Shown here: piece by piece, positions 1 to 7,942 of the stretch | How the letters are laid out: each line of letters starts with the position of its first letter | How positions within the stretch are numbered: the first letter of the stretch is position 1 | DNA from: Arthrobacter terrae | GTDB taxonomy: Bacteria; Actinomycetota; Actinomycetes; Actinomycetales; Micrococcaceae | Assembly: GCF_015708085.1 (NCBI RefSeq) | Contig: NZ_JADNYM010000008.1 | Span: 1-64,000, forward strand | DNA length: 64,000 nt | Direction: 5' to 3' | Notes under the pieces: generated by a model | Told to the model about the DNA's origin: nothing | Seen by the model: the letters and a program-made list of their open reading frames with translations, nothing else | Database searches by the model: none | Translations under genes and position numbers: made by a program

Positions 1-114
1 AAAGACAACCCCGGCACCGGCTGGACCGTCACCCAACCCAGCCCCGGCACCTTCATCCACACCTCACCCACCGGCCGGACCTACACCAAAAACCCCCAAC
101 CCCCACCCTTCTAA
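1..114 (+). CDS. C-terminal tail of an HNH endonuclease (DUF222/13E12-type), partial
   Basis: The window opens inside a reading frame in phase 1 that ends with TAA at 112-114, leaving 37 residues. The tail is rich in Pro, Thr and Gly and contains GWTVTQPSPGTFIHTSPTGR, which resembles the C-terminal tail after the HNH domain of the DUF222/13E12 repeat endonucleases found in many copies in Arthrobacter-like genomes. Those proteins are probable nucleases of unknown role. The HNH motif itself would lie upstream of the window and cannot be seen, so the call rests on the tail only. The 171 bases that follow show no gene or clear signal. Confidence 0.55.
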   Translation, partial: KDNPGTGWTVTQPSPGTFIHTSPTGRTYTKNPQPPPF

Positions 115-285
115 GACCAACCCGTGCAACGTCACACCACCCAGCGACGAGCTCGCCCGTTCCGCCACTCCGGCGGGCCGACGCTGTCGTGGTATCACCG
201 CAGGCTCACCCGTCCTGACACTACGGTGCAGGCACTGTCCTTGTACTGCGGTTGGCTGGCTGGCCGGTCCTGATTTGTCCTGGTA

Positions 286-1506
286 CTACAGGGCAGGAAC
301 TGTTCGTGGCCTGACGACTAACCAAAGGGAAGCGATCAGCAGGGCAATACAACCGGCCATAACGGCACCCATGGGGGTCGCGCTGCCAACGCCGAGCAGT
401 CCGACTACGGGGGAGATGAGGCCGGCCACGCCAAATGTTGCCGCGCCGAGCAGAGAAGCCGCCGTTCCTGCTTGATGTCCATGGTTCGAGAGTCCAAGAA
501 CCTGGATGCACGGGAAGACAAAGCCGGTGGCCATGATGTAGAACCACAGCGGCACTATCACGCCCCACAGACCAAGATGGAACTGATCAAAGACCACGAT
601 CAACACAGCCATCAGCAGCTGGATGATACTGGCCGCGGCGATCACCCATTGCGGGCCCAGCCTGCGCAGCAGCCGGGCAGAGGTCTGCACGCCGGTCACG
701 ATGCCGAGCGAATTTATTCCGAAGAGCAAACCGTACTGCTGCGGTGAAAATTCGTAAATCGTCTGAAAGAGGAAGGGAGAGGCGGAGAGGTAGGTGAATA
801 AACCGCCGAAATTCAGTCCGCCAACCATCAGCGTGCCGACGAAGATCCTATCCGCGAAGAGGATCCGGTAGCGCTGGCGCATGGTTGATCCGGAGCGTCG
901 TCGCTGTTCGATGGGCAGTGTCTCGACGATCAGGAAGGACGCCGCCATTAGCACGATAAGTCCGTAGGAGGCCAAGAACCAGAAAATGCCGGGCCATGCC
1001 ATTATGCCCAGCAGCTGGGAACCGATGACCGGCGCCAGGATGGGCGCCATTCCGTTCACCAGAGCCAGCCGGGAGAGCATTCTGACAAGCGGGTAGCCGC
1101 TGAATAGATCACGGACCATGGCCATCGCTACGACGCCACCGCCGGCAGCGCCGATTCCCTGCAGGACGCGGAACACGCCCAGCATGGTGATATCCGTGGA
1201 CAGCGCGGCTCCCACCGAGGCCAGCACATGAACGGCCGTCGCCAGGATCAGCGGCATCCGGCGTCCAAATTTGTCGCTGAATGGCCCTACCACCAGCTGA
1301 CCAACGGCAAAACCGATGGTGGTCGCCGTTAGCGTGAGCGCAATCGACGTGGCGCTGGCGTTGAGGTCCTGTTCCAGGATGGGGAACGCCGGCAAATAGA
1401 GGTCAACTGTGAAAGGTCCAAGAGCCGTGAGCAGGCCGAGGACCAGGATGTAGACAAATTTCTGCCGATGCGATAATGCGTCGCCGGGATGGATATGCGA
1501 GCTCAA
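286..1506 (-). CDS. MFS drug-efflux transporter, Bcr/CflA family
   Basis: A 406-residue membrane protein with about 12 hydrophobic segments, the normal size for the family. An early Asp in the first helix (TVDLYLPAFP), the MFS motif A in the loop after helix 2 (GPFSDKFGRRMP, about residues 74-85) and the RVLQGIGAAGG segment in helix 4 point to the Bcr/CflA branch of proton-driven multidrug exporters. The start is a TTG at 1504-1506 preceded by GAGGA about 9 bases upstream; the next Met is too deep in the protein to be an alternative. It is divergent from the sugar transporter at 1651. The exported compound cannot be told from sequence. Confidence 0.9.
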   Translation of the reverse strand: MSSHIHPGDALSHRQKFVYILVLGLLTALGPFTVDLYLPAFPILEQDLNASATSIALTLTATTIGFAVGQLVVGPFSDKFGRRMPLILATAVHVLASVGAALSTDITMLGVFRVLQGIGAAGGGVVAMAMVRDLFSGYPLVRMLSRLALVNGMAPILAPVIGSQLLGIMAWPGIFWFLASYGLIVLMAASFLIVETLPIEQRRRSGSTMRQRYRILFADRIFVGTLMVGGLNFGGLFTYLSASPFLFQTIYEFSPQQYGLLFGINSLGIVTGVQTSARLLRRLGPQWVIAAASIIQLLMAVLIVVFDQFHLGLWGVIVPLWFYIMATGFVFPCIQVLGLSNHGHQAGTAASLLGAATFGVAGLISPVVGLLGVGSATPMGAVMAGCIALLIASLWLVVRPRTVPAL

Positions 1507-1546
1507 AAAAAGAATCCTCAGATGTATGGGAAGCCATCGCGTGGGG

Positions 1547-1581
1547 GTGGCCAGTCACTATGCTGGTAGTTCAGTGGCCAC
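1547..1581. promoter_or_regulatory. Inverted repeat in the divergent transporter intergenic region
   Basis: GTGGCCA at 1547-1553 is matched by TGGCCAC at 1575-1581, a perfect 7-bp inverted repeat with a 21-base spacer. It lies between the Bcr/CflA transporter (minus) and the sugar porter (plus). It could bind a dimeric regulator of either gene, but no regulator gene lies next to it and the arms are short. Confidence 0.25.
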
Positions 1582-1650
1582 CTGCTGGCAATTCGAAAGC
1601 AGAACGGCCAAGTCCTCATAGTAGGGCCTGAGTCAGTGGAGGAGAAAGTG

Positions 1651-3069
1651 ATGGAATCCGAACAAGGAGCAGCCGCACCCAAACGGGGCAAGGTTATTGG
1701 GGTCACCATTGCAGCGGCACTCGGGGGACTCCTATTTGGGTTCGACACGGCGGTCATTAACGGAGCCAACGAGGCGATTCGTGAGGAGTTCTCACTTGAT
1801 CCTGCGGTATTGGGATTTGTCGTTGCCGTGACTCTGCTCGGGTGCGCGGCCGGCGCCTGGTTTGCCGGTCAGTTGGCTGACCTATGGGGCCGGAAAAAAG
1901 TCATGGTGTTGGCCGCCATTCTCTTCGTCGCGAGCTCGTTGGGCGCAGGCCTCGCATTCGCCGCTTGGGACTTGATGATCTGGCGCTTTATCGGCGGTTT
2001 GGCAATTGGTACCGCATCGGTGATTGCTCCGGCCTACATTGCCGAGGTGGCGCCGGCTCGGATGCGCGGTGCGTTGGGATCGTTGCAGCAGCTGGCCATC
2101 ACCTCGGGAATTTTTCTGGCGTTGCTCTCGGATGCCTTCCTGGCCGACTCCGCCGGGAGCGCCATGGACCAGTTCTGGCTTGGTCTGCCCGCATGGCGTT
2201 GGATGCTGCTGGTGGGTGTGATCCCGGCCGCCGTCTACGGTGGGCTGTCACTGGGAATCCCGGAATCCCCGCAGTATCTGCTGCGGGTGGGACGGGTCGA
2301 CGAGGCGCGAAGGGTCATCGTCAACGTCATTGGAAGCCGTAACCCTGATGCGCGGATCAAAGATATACAGGACAGTTTCGAGCGCGAAGATAAGTCGAGT
2401 TTTCGGGAATTGCGTGGTCCAATGCTGGGCCTGCAGCCCATTCTTTGGGTAGGCATGGCCGTGGCGGCGCTCCAGCAGCTGGTGGGCATTAACGCCATAT
2501 TTTATTACTCGAACACTCTTTGGCAGTCGGTGGGCTTCAGTGAAAAGGACTCCTTTACGACGTCGGTTATTACCGCGATCATCAATGTCGCCTTGACATT
2601 CGTGGCCATTTTCTTTGTTGACAAAGTGGGGCGCACCAAGCTTTTACTGATTGGCTCGGTGGGAATGTTCCTTGGTCTGCTGGCGGCGGCAATTTCCTTT
2701 TCGCAGGCATCCGGCAGTGGCGATAATATTTCGTTGCCGGCGCCGTGGGGTGCAGTAGCCCTGGTGGGTGCGAATGTCTTTGTTATTTTCTTCGCGGCCA
2801 CTTGGGGGCCGGTGATGTGGGTGGTGCTGGGCGAGATTTTCCCAAACCGCATCCGCAGCATGGCTCTGGGCCTGACGGCAATGGTCAACTGGATCTTCAA
2901 TTTCATTGTGACGTTGTTGTTTCCGATTCTCAGCGCGGCGGTGGGACTTGGCTATGTCTACGGCGGCTTTGCGCTGTTTGCCGCATTGTCCTTCTGGTTT
3001 GTGAAAACGGCAATGCCCGATGTCAGCGGCCGCGAGCTCGAGGACAAGGGCAAGCTGATCAAGGCATGA
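1651..3069 (+). CDS. Sugar:proton symporter, MFS sugar-porter family
   Basis: A 472-residue, 12-helix transporter with the full sugar-porter signature set. In order these are GFDTAVINGA in helix 1, GQLADLWGRKK after helix 2, PESPQYL after helix 6, QQLVGINAIFYYS in helix 7, VDKVGRTK, and WGPVMWVVLGEIFPNRIR in helix 10. The family imports pentoses, hexoses or inositol with protons; the substrate here is not decidable. The ATG at 1651 is preferred over an in-frame GTG at 1636 because GGAGGA (1638-1643) lies 7 bases before the ATG and inside the longer version. It stands alone, divergent from the MFS exporter. Confidence 0.93.
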   Translation: MESEQGAAAPKRGKVIGVTIAAALGGLLFGFDTAVINGANEAIREEFSLDPAVLGFVVAVTLLGCAAGAWFAGQLADLWGRKKVMVLAAILFVASSLGAGLAFAAWDLMIWRFIGGLAIGTASVIAPAYIAEVAPARMRGALGSLQQLAITSGIFLALLSDAFLADSAGSAMDQFWLGLPAWRWMLLVGVIPAAVYGGLSLGIPESPQYLLRVGRVDEARRVIVNVIGSRNPDARIKDIQDSFEREDKSSFRELRGPMLGLQPILWVGMAVAALQQLVGINAIFYYSNTLWQSVGFSEKDSFTTSVITAIINVALTFVAIFFVDKVGRTKLLLIGSVGMFLGLLAAAISFSQASGSGDNISLPAPWGAVALVGANVFVIFFAATWGPVMWVVLGEIFPNRIRSMALGLTAMVNWIFNFIVTLLFPILSAAVGLGYVYGGFALFAALSFWFVKTAMPDVSGRELEDKGKLIKA

Positions 3070-3088
3070 GTTGTCGTGGCGCTTTGCA

Positions 3089-3114
3089 CCGGTGCCGGGG
3101 CCAGCTGGCACCGG
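3089..3114 (+). terminator. Hairpin downstream of the sugar porter
   Basis: CCGGTGCC (3089-3096) and GGCACCGG (3107-3114) form a perfect 8-bp GC-rich stem 20 bases after the sugar-porter stop. No U tract follows, so termination by it alone is uncertain. Confidence 0.35.
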
Positions 3115-3222
3115 CACCGCATGGCTCGATGGTAATTTTGAGAAGTAAGGCGCCGGAACGATCGGTGCTACGTGCACGTGCGGCCAGCACGTCTGCAGGT
3201 TCCAACGATGGAGGCGGTTCCG

Positions 3223-4074
3223 ATGAGTAGTGCTCGACACGCCAAGGCCGGTACCCTGGAAGCTTATTCCGCGGGTACCGGGTCCACCCTGATGGGTGCG
3301 CTTAAGCTGGTGTCCCGACTGGTCCCCAAGCAACTTAACGATGAATTGGCGCTGGCCAAGGCGGAGCTTAAACGCAAGGGCATGGCCCTGGGCATCGCGT
3401 CGGCAATTTTCGCGGTCGCGCTGGTCTTTCTGGCCCTCCTGGTGGTTGCCTTGATAGTGGCCGGCATCATGGGGCTCGCAACGGTCATGCCGGCGTGGCT
3501 GGCCGCTCTATTGGTGGCAGCACTGTTCTTAGTGTTGCTGCTGATTGCTGGATTGGTTGGGTACCTCAGGCTTAAGAAGGCTCTACCGCTCAAACCGGAG
3601 CAGGCTTTGACCGGCATGCGCTACGACGTCGCCATTGCCAAGGAGGGCGGCAAGTTTAACGTATCGACGATGGTCGCCAAGCCGATAAGCAATGCGGAAG
3701 CGAAAGCCAAGAAGGCGGAGAAGGTGGCGAAGGCCAAGCGTGCCAAGGCCCAGAAGGAAGCCAAAGCAGTTCAGAACGGTCCTGCTCCGAGCGAGCACGA
3801 TCTCAGCGCACGGACCGCGGCGCGGCGTGAACATTTGCTCGCGCTGCGTGCCACTATCATTGCCCGCGCGGACATCCGTAAGGACGCGCGTGTGCTGTGG
3901 CAAAACGCCAAAATTACGGCCGACGACGCCGCCGCAGACACGCGCCACAAGTTTGCTGAGCTCTCGGGCACGACTGCAGTTGAAACGGCCAAGGAACGTT
4001 GGTTCCCTGCCGGTGTCTTTATGGTTTCGACCACCGTGCTGGTTGTCCTCCTGAGAAAGCTGATCCGGAAGTAG
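3223..4074 (+). CDS. Holin-X-like membrane protein (DUF1469 type) with basic C-terminal region
   Basis: A protein of 283 residues. After a polar start come two closely spaced hydrophobic helices (about residues 56-90 and 94-120), a Lys/Ala-rich stretch likely to be helical (about 155-185), and a final hydrophobic segment (VFMVSTTVLVVLL) next to the basic C-terminus. The N-terminal part resembles the Actinobacterial Holin-X/phage holin (DUF1469) family, whose members are mostly chromosomal and of unknown function, so lysis should not be inferred. The ATG at 3223 is chosen because GGAGG (3210-3214) sits 8 bases ahead; an upstream in-frame ATG at 3208 lacks this. The next gene, a phospholipid synthase, follows after 33 bases, suggesting an envelope operon. 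Confidence 0.65.
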   Translation: MSSARHAKAGTLEAYSAGTGSTLMGALKLVSRLVPKQLNDELALAKAELKRKGMALGIASAIFAVALVFLALLVVALIVAGIMGLATVMPAWLAALLVAALFLVLLLIAGLVGYLRLKKALPLKPEQALTGMRYDVAIAKEGGKFNVSTMVAKPISNAEAKAKKAEKVAKAKRAKAQKEAKAVQNGPAPSEHDLSARTAARREHLLALRATIIARADIRKDARVLWQNAKITADDAAADTRHKFAELSGTTAVETAKERWFPAGVFMVSTTVLVVLLRKLIRK

Positions 4075-4107
4075 CAAGCTGGACCACGAGGTGCAGAGAG
4101 GGGCAGC

Positions 4108-4746
4108 GTGAGGCTGATCGGTGCGGGTGCCCGAAGGGGTGCAGCCCTGACGGACCACGAGGTGGTCTTCACCGTCCCCAATCTACTCACGGTGCTCCGT
4201 TTTCTCGGCGTCCCGTTGTTCATGTGGCTCGTTCTGGCCCGGGAGCAATACGGCTTTGGGGTTCTGGTCCTGGCGATCATGGCATGCACGGACTGGGTGG
4301 ACGGGTACGTGGCGCGCCGTTTTGACCAGATGTCCAGGCTTGGCCGGGTGCTGGACCCGATCGCGGACCGGTTGGCGCTGACTGCCGTGGCGGTCACGCT
4401 GGTGATTGCCGGGATTGCTCCGTGGTGGCTGCTGGCCGCGCTCGTTATTCCCGATGCGATTCTGCTGGTGCTGTGCATCGTCTTTTTCCGTTGGCACCCC
4501 GACCTGCCCGTCAGCGTCCTGGGCAAGGTCAGGATGGCGGCGTTGCTGCTGGGAACTCCTCTGCTCCTGCTCGCCAAGGCGGTGGGATCGGAGCCTAATG
4601 CGCTCCAGGTTGCCGCCTGGTTCTTCCTGATCATTGGCATTGCCGGGCATCTCATTGCGGCCGTGAGCTATTTCCGCGCCATCGTGGAAAAGCACCGCCG
4701 GGAACCGAGGCCCAAGGGTGCGGCGGCAGAAGGCAGACCAACATGA
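4108..4746 (+). CDS. CDP-alcohol phosphatidyltransferase family protein (phospholipid synthesis)
   Basis: A 212-residue integral membrane protein. The diagnostic motif DG-x2-AR-x8-G-x3-D-x3-D is complete in the segment from DGYVARRF to GRVLDPIADR, around residues 55-80. The family transfers a phosphatidyl group from CDP-diacylglycerol to an alcohol such as glycerol phosphate, inositol phosphate or phosphatidylglycerol. Which acceptor is used here cannot be read from the motif. It starts with GTG at 4108 behind AGAGAGGGG. Its stop overlaps the next start (ATGA at 4743), so it is probably translationally coupled to the DMT transporter. Neighbours suggest membrane lipid or glycolipid metabolism. 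Confidence 0.85.
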   Translation: MRLIGAGARRGAALTDHEVVFTVPNLLTVLRFLGVPLFMWLVLAREQYGFGVLVLAIMACTDWVDGYVARRFDQMSRLGRVLDPIADRLALTAVAVTLVIAGIAPWWLLAALVIPDAILLVLCIVFFRWHPDLPVSVLGKVRMAALLLGTPLLLLAKAVGSEPNALQVAAWFFLIIGIAGHLIAAVSYFRAIVEKHRREPRPKGAAAEGRPT

Positions 4747-5666
4747 TGTGGGTAGCCATCGCCTGCGCAGTGGCGGGAGCTTTCTTTCTGGCCTTCGGCG
4801 CACAACGTCAGGGCAGCGCGGTTCAGGCTAACACCGGCGGGTTGGCTTTGGGCGGAAACGGATTTCTGCGGCTGCTGCGCAATCCACGTTGGGTGCTCGG
4901 CCTGTTGCTGTTGGGCGCCGGTACAGCGCTGAATGTGGTGGCCCTAACGCTGGGTACGCTAGTGGTGATCCAGCCGATCGGCGCCATCGCACTGGTGATC
5001 ACCACCATAGTTAATGCCAAGGACCAAGGCATCAGACTCAACCGGGGCACCGTTGTGTCAATTTCTTTATGCGTTACCGGCAGCGGGGTGTTCGTCCTCC
5101 TCGCCGTGAATGTGGTTCGGGAAAACACCCATGTCACAGTTGTGGAGGAACTGACGGTCGTGCTGCTGCTCGCCGTCGTCGTCGGCATTCTCGGCTCCTG
5201 CATGGTCCTGTTTAAACACCGGTTGAAGGCCTTCTTTTACATCCTTGGCGCCGGCGTACTCTTCGGCTTCGTGGCGGTGTTGACCCGAATAATTTCCAAG
5301 CAGCTTTTCGACCCGAACGGGCTGTTTCTACTGAATCTGCAGTGGTACTCCATTCTGGCGATCGCGACGGCCGCCGGCCTTGGCTCCTGGTTCGTGCAGA
5401 ATGCCTATTCCAGTGGCCCCCCGGACCTGGTGATTGCCGGGCTGACCGTGATTGATCCTATGGTGGGCATTGCCATCGGGATCAGCATCCTGGGTGAATT
5501 GCGTCCGGATGTCCCCGCCGTGGTCGCAATTGGCATGGTTGGGGCTGCTTTGCTTGCTATCGTGGGAGTCGTCGCGCTGTCCAGGCACCATCCGGATGTG
5601 GTCAAAAAACGGGACGAAGCCCGAAGTGACCGCAGGAAGGGCTCGCGGAAAACCGTGAAGCGGTAG
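4743..5666 (+). CDS. DMT-superfamily (EamA/NIPA-like) membrane transporter
   Basis: A 307-residue protein with 9-10 hydrophobic helices in two halves and a strongly basic C-terminal tail, matching the drug/metabolite transporter superfamily. The segment TLGTLVVIQPIGAIALVITT in the first half and VIAGLTVIDPMVGIAIGISI in the second are the paired repeats typical of the fold. The start ATG overlaps the stop of the phosphatidyltransferase gene by four bases. Substrate unknown. Its position between a phospholipid synthase and a glycosyltransferase suggests a role in moving a lipid-linked or metal substrate, but that is only context. Confidence 0.75.
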   Translation: MMWVAIACAVAGAFFLAFGAQRQGSAVQANTGGLALGGNGFLRLLRNPRWVLGLLLLGAGTALNVVALTLGTLVVIQPIGAIALVITTIVNAKDQGIRLNRGTVVSISLCVTGSGVFVLLAVNVVRENTHVTVVEELTVVLLLAVVVGILGSCMVLFKHRLKAFFYILGAGVLFGFVAVLTRIISKQLFDPNGLFLLNLQWYSILAIATAAGLGSWFVQNAYSSGPPDLVIAGLTVIDPMVGIAIGISILGELRPDVPAVVAIGMVGAALLAIVGVVALSRHHPDVVKKRDEARSDRRKGSRKTVKR

Positions 5667-5700
5667 CTGCGAAAGTTGCAGCAGCAGGACAGGACCGAGG

Positions 5701-5776
5701 AGCACGACAGTACCGCAGAAGCACCGCAGTACCGCAGGAGCACCGCAGTAACGCAAAAGCACGACGGCGCCGGAAG
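5701..5776. repeat. Degenerate tandem repeat, 19 bp x 4
   Basis: Four consecutive 19-base units start at 5701, 5720, 5739 and 5758. The clearest two read AGCACCGCAGTACCGCAGG and AGCACCGCAGTAACGCAAA. They fill the gap between the DMT transporter and the glycosyltransferase and end 60 bases before its start. No secondary structure or gene is evident in them. Confidence 0.75.
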
Positions 5777-5836
5777 CCCGAAGTGCGCCGGTCCGCCAGG
5801 AACCGGTCCAGTGAGAAGCCACCAGGAGTAATTTCA

Positions 5837-7123
5837 GTGACATCCGCACAAAGCACCGAGCCGCAGCAGAAGCCGCAGGCCAGCGCTCAGCCTACGACCC
5901 GACCCGTTGCGCGGGCCAGTGCGGCGGCCCGGGCTCAGACGAAGCCGCTGACAATATTGATTGCTGCGGACACTTATGCTCCGCAGATCAATGGTGCAGC
6001 GATGTTCTGCTACCGACTGGCCAAAGGATTGACCGGCCGCGGGAACGACGTCCATGTGCTCGCCTGCCGCGCCGACAAGGGCAAGAGCTTTACCGAAGTC
6101 CGTGATGAAGGACAAATACACCGGCTTCGTGCGCATTCGGTGCCGACTCACGAATATTTTAGGGTTTGTCTTCCGTGGGAAATCAAAAAGGACATCGCGC
6201 TGCTGTTCGATCGGATCAAGCCCGACGTCGTCCATGTCCAGAGTCATTACATGATTGGTGAGCAGGTCGTCTACGAAGCCCAGCGCCGCGGCATCCGGAT
6301 CATAGCCACCAATCACTTCATGCCGGCGAACCTGAATCCCTTCCTGCCATTCCCGCAGTGGCTCAAAGACATCATCGCCCGTGTTTCCTGGCGGGACATG
6401 GGCAAGGTAATGGGCCGAGCCGACGTTGTTACTACCCCCACACCATTGGCTGCCAAGGCCATGGCGGAGCGTGCACTCCTGCCCCGGGTGCTGCCGCTGT
6501 CCAACGGCATAGACTCCGCCGCTTATGAGCTACAACCGGGAGAAGTGATTGAGCGCCATCGGTACCCGACCGTTCTCTTCGCCGGTCGGCTGGCGGAAGA
6601 GAAGCACGTCGATGTCCTGATCGATGCGGTGGCCAAGACACCGTCCGAGCTCAACGTCCGGCTGGAAATCGTGGGTGGTGGTGAGGTGAAAGCTGCCCTC
6701 CGAACGCAGGCCGAACGTCTGGGTCTGAAGGACCGGGTGAAGTTTTTCGGACTGGCTAGTGATGAGGACCTGCGCAAGGCCTACATCCAGGCGGATCTCT
6801 TTTGCATGCCGGGAACCGCCGAGCTGCAGTCATTGGTAACACTGGAAGCCATGAGCGCTTCGACCCCTGTGGTGTTGGCCGATGCCATGGCGCTTCCGCA
6901 CCTGGTGGACCAAGGTGTAAACGGCTACCTATTCACACCCGGAGACAGCAACGATCTGGCGCGCAAGATAACGACGATTCTGCAGCTTCCACCGCAGGAA
7001 CGGGCAGCCATGGGGGAGGCCAGCCACGCGATGGTCGAAAAACACAGCATCGCGCAGACGCTGGACACCTTCGAGGACCTGTATCGCGGCGGCTCGTATA
7101 ACGACTATGCCGATCAGGCCTAG
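5837..7123 (+). CDS. GT4-family glycosyltransferase (GT-B fold)
   Basis: A protein of 428 residues. Residues 1-35 are a low-complexity Ala/Gln/Pro tail. The GT-B N-terminal domain follows with TILIAADTYAPQINGAA and DVVHVQSHYMIGE. The C-terminal nucleotide-sugar domain has FAGRLAEEKHVDVLIDAV and the E-x7-E motif in AELQSLVTLEAMS. It resembles glycosyltransferases that add sugars to diacylglycerol or phosphatidylinositol, in line with the phospholipid synthase upstream. GTG at 5837 is chosen because CAGGAG lies about 8 bases ahead; the frame is open further upstream but without a ribosome site. Donor and acceptor are unknown. Confidence 0.85.
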   Translation: MTSAQSTEPQQKPQASAQPTTRPVARASAAARAQTKPLTILIAADTYAPQINGAAMFCYRLAKGLTGRGNDVHVLACRADKGKSFTEVRDEGQIHRLRAHSVPTHEYFRVCLPWEIKKDIALLFDRIKPDVVHVQSHYMIGEQVVYEAQRRGIRIIATNHFMPANLNPFLPFPQWLKDIIARVSWRDMGKVMGRADVVTTPTPLAAKAMAERALLPRVLPLSNGIDSAAYELQPGEVIERHRYPTVLFAGRLAEEKHVDVLIDAVAKTPSELNVRLEIVGGGEVKAALRTQAERLGLKDRVKFFGLASDEDLRKAYIQADLFCMPGTAELQSLVTLEAMSASTPVVLADAMALPHLVDQGVNGYLFTPGDSNDLARKITTILQLPPQERAAMGEASHAMVEKHSIAQTLDTFEDLYRGGSYNDYADQA

Positions 7124-7206
7124 AAGCGCGGTTAGGCGCGGCAAATGTGCTGATCATGCCGGCGGACTATTAGGATGGCTAAGTCAGTCATTGACGTGAC
7201 GGGCAT

Positions 7207-7280
7207 GGGGCTATAGCTCAGCTGGTTAGAGCGCGGGACTCATAATCCTTAGGTCCTCGGTTCAAGTCCGAGTAGCCCTA
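7207..7280 (+). tRNA. tRNA with anticodon CAU (tRNA-Ile2 or elongator tRNA-Met)
   Basis: A 74-base cloverleaf. The acceptor stem GGGGCTA pairs with TAGCCCT (first pair G-U). The D arm contains GCTC/GAGC with GGTT in the loop. The anticodon loop is CTCATAA with CAT at 7241-7243, and the T arm is CTCGG-TTCAAGT-CCGAG. The anticodon stem has a C-U mismatch at its first pair and a G-U at the second. CCA is not encoded. The loop and T arm resemble bacterial tRNA-Ile2, whose C34 is changed to lysidine by TilS, but elongator tRNA-Met shares the same loop, so identity is left open. Confidence 0.92.
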
Positions 7281-7290
7281 CTGAAAACGC

Positions 7291-7335
7291 CCGGAAGACC
7301 CGGTCCCATTGGGGGCCGGGTCTTCCGGCGCTTTT
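7291..7335. terminator. Two-way intrinsic terminator after the tRNA
   Basis: CCGGAAGACCCGG (7291-7303) pairs perfectly over 13 bp with CCGGGTCTTCCGG (7316-7328). On the plus strand CGCTTTTC follows; on the minus strand the hairpin is followed by GCGTTTTC. It can therefore end the tRNA transcript and also a transcript arriving from the small minus-strand ORF at 7479-7595. Confidence 0.85.
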
Positions 7336-7478
7336 CACTGTGTTTGATATGCGGTCCCAGGTACCCTGGAGTCCAGGTGGAGAGGCCGGGAAGCCAGACT
7401 ATGGCTGTGCAGACCGCTGGCCGTAAGACAATGAGTTGGTGTTGGCCTCCGGTGCAGCGATCCAGTGGCCAGTCGCAG

Positions 7479-7595
7479 CTACGCAGCAGTCTTCTGCCAA
7501 GCCTTGATGCTGACCAAAAGGGATTCCAAGCTGATTCGCATGAAGGCTGGGTGAAGCAGCCCCATGACAAGCCCGAGAATGAGCAGGGCGATCAT
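7479..7595 (-). CDS. Possible 38-residue hydrophobic peptide
   Basis: A minus-strand ORF starts with ATG at 7593-7595 and ends with TAG at 7479-7481. The peptide begins MIALLILGLVMGLLHPAF, one membrane-length hydrophobic helix, and ends in a short amphipathic basic segment with Lys/Trp/Gln. GGGAGG lies immediately before the ATG, closer than usual, and an A/T-rich tract (about 7601-7620) lies just upstream. The hairpin at 7291-7335 would terminate its transcript. The size and layout resemble small membrane peptides such as type I toxins, but there is no family match and it may be chance coding. Confidence 0.3.
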   Translation of the reverse strand: MIALLILGLVMGLLHPAFMRISLESLLVSIKAWQKTAA

Positions 7596-7859
7596 CCTCC
7601 CAAATTAAATTAAACGATTTTCGCGCCGTTCGGTGGGATATGCCTGGTGAAACTCAGGTCAGAAAAACTCTTCATAAATTTCTCCTATCGACAGCAGTGG
7701 TGCGTCCGGCAGGCTTGCTGAACAGACCATTCAGGCCCATGTAAGCAGTGCGTCAGAGCAGTTCTCCCCAAGGTGTATGCGGTTGCCGCTCTGGACGAGA
7801 TGAAGTCTCTGGTCCGAACGCACCGGGGAAGACTTTGCTGCCGCGGCCTATCTGCGGTA
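7596..7859. other. Gene-free stretch upstream of the acyl-CoA dehydrogenase
   Basis: About 260 bases between the possible small ORF and the operator at 7860. Apart from the A/T-rich segment near 7601-7620 and a TTCATAAATTTC stretch around 7670 that could belong to promoters, no convincing coding frame, RNA fold or repeat was seen. Confidence 0.5.
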
Positions 7860-7877
7860 TGTTACTGATGAGTAACA
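7860..7877. promoter_or_regulatory. Palindromic operator candidate TGTTACT-N4-AGTAACA
   Basis: Perfect 7-bp arms TGTTACT (7860-7866) and AGTAACA (7871-7877) surround GATG, 65 bases before the acyl-CoA dehydrogenase start. The core TTACT-N4-AGTAA has the form of TetR-family operators that control acyl-CoA catabolic genes in actinobacteria. No TetR gene is adjacent, so the regulator would act from elsewhere. Confidence 0.55.
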
Positions 7878-7942
7878 AGCTCCGAACCGTTGATCCGCGA
7901 AGTAATCCCGGATCACAATTGATCACGAGCGAAGGAACGCCG

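Noticed and set aside
3223-4074. Prophage holin
   Set aside because: The Holin-X-type label comes from a domain name. There is no endolysin or other phage gene nearby and the context is lipid metabolism.
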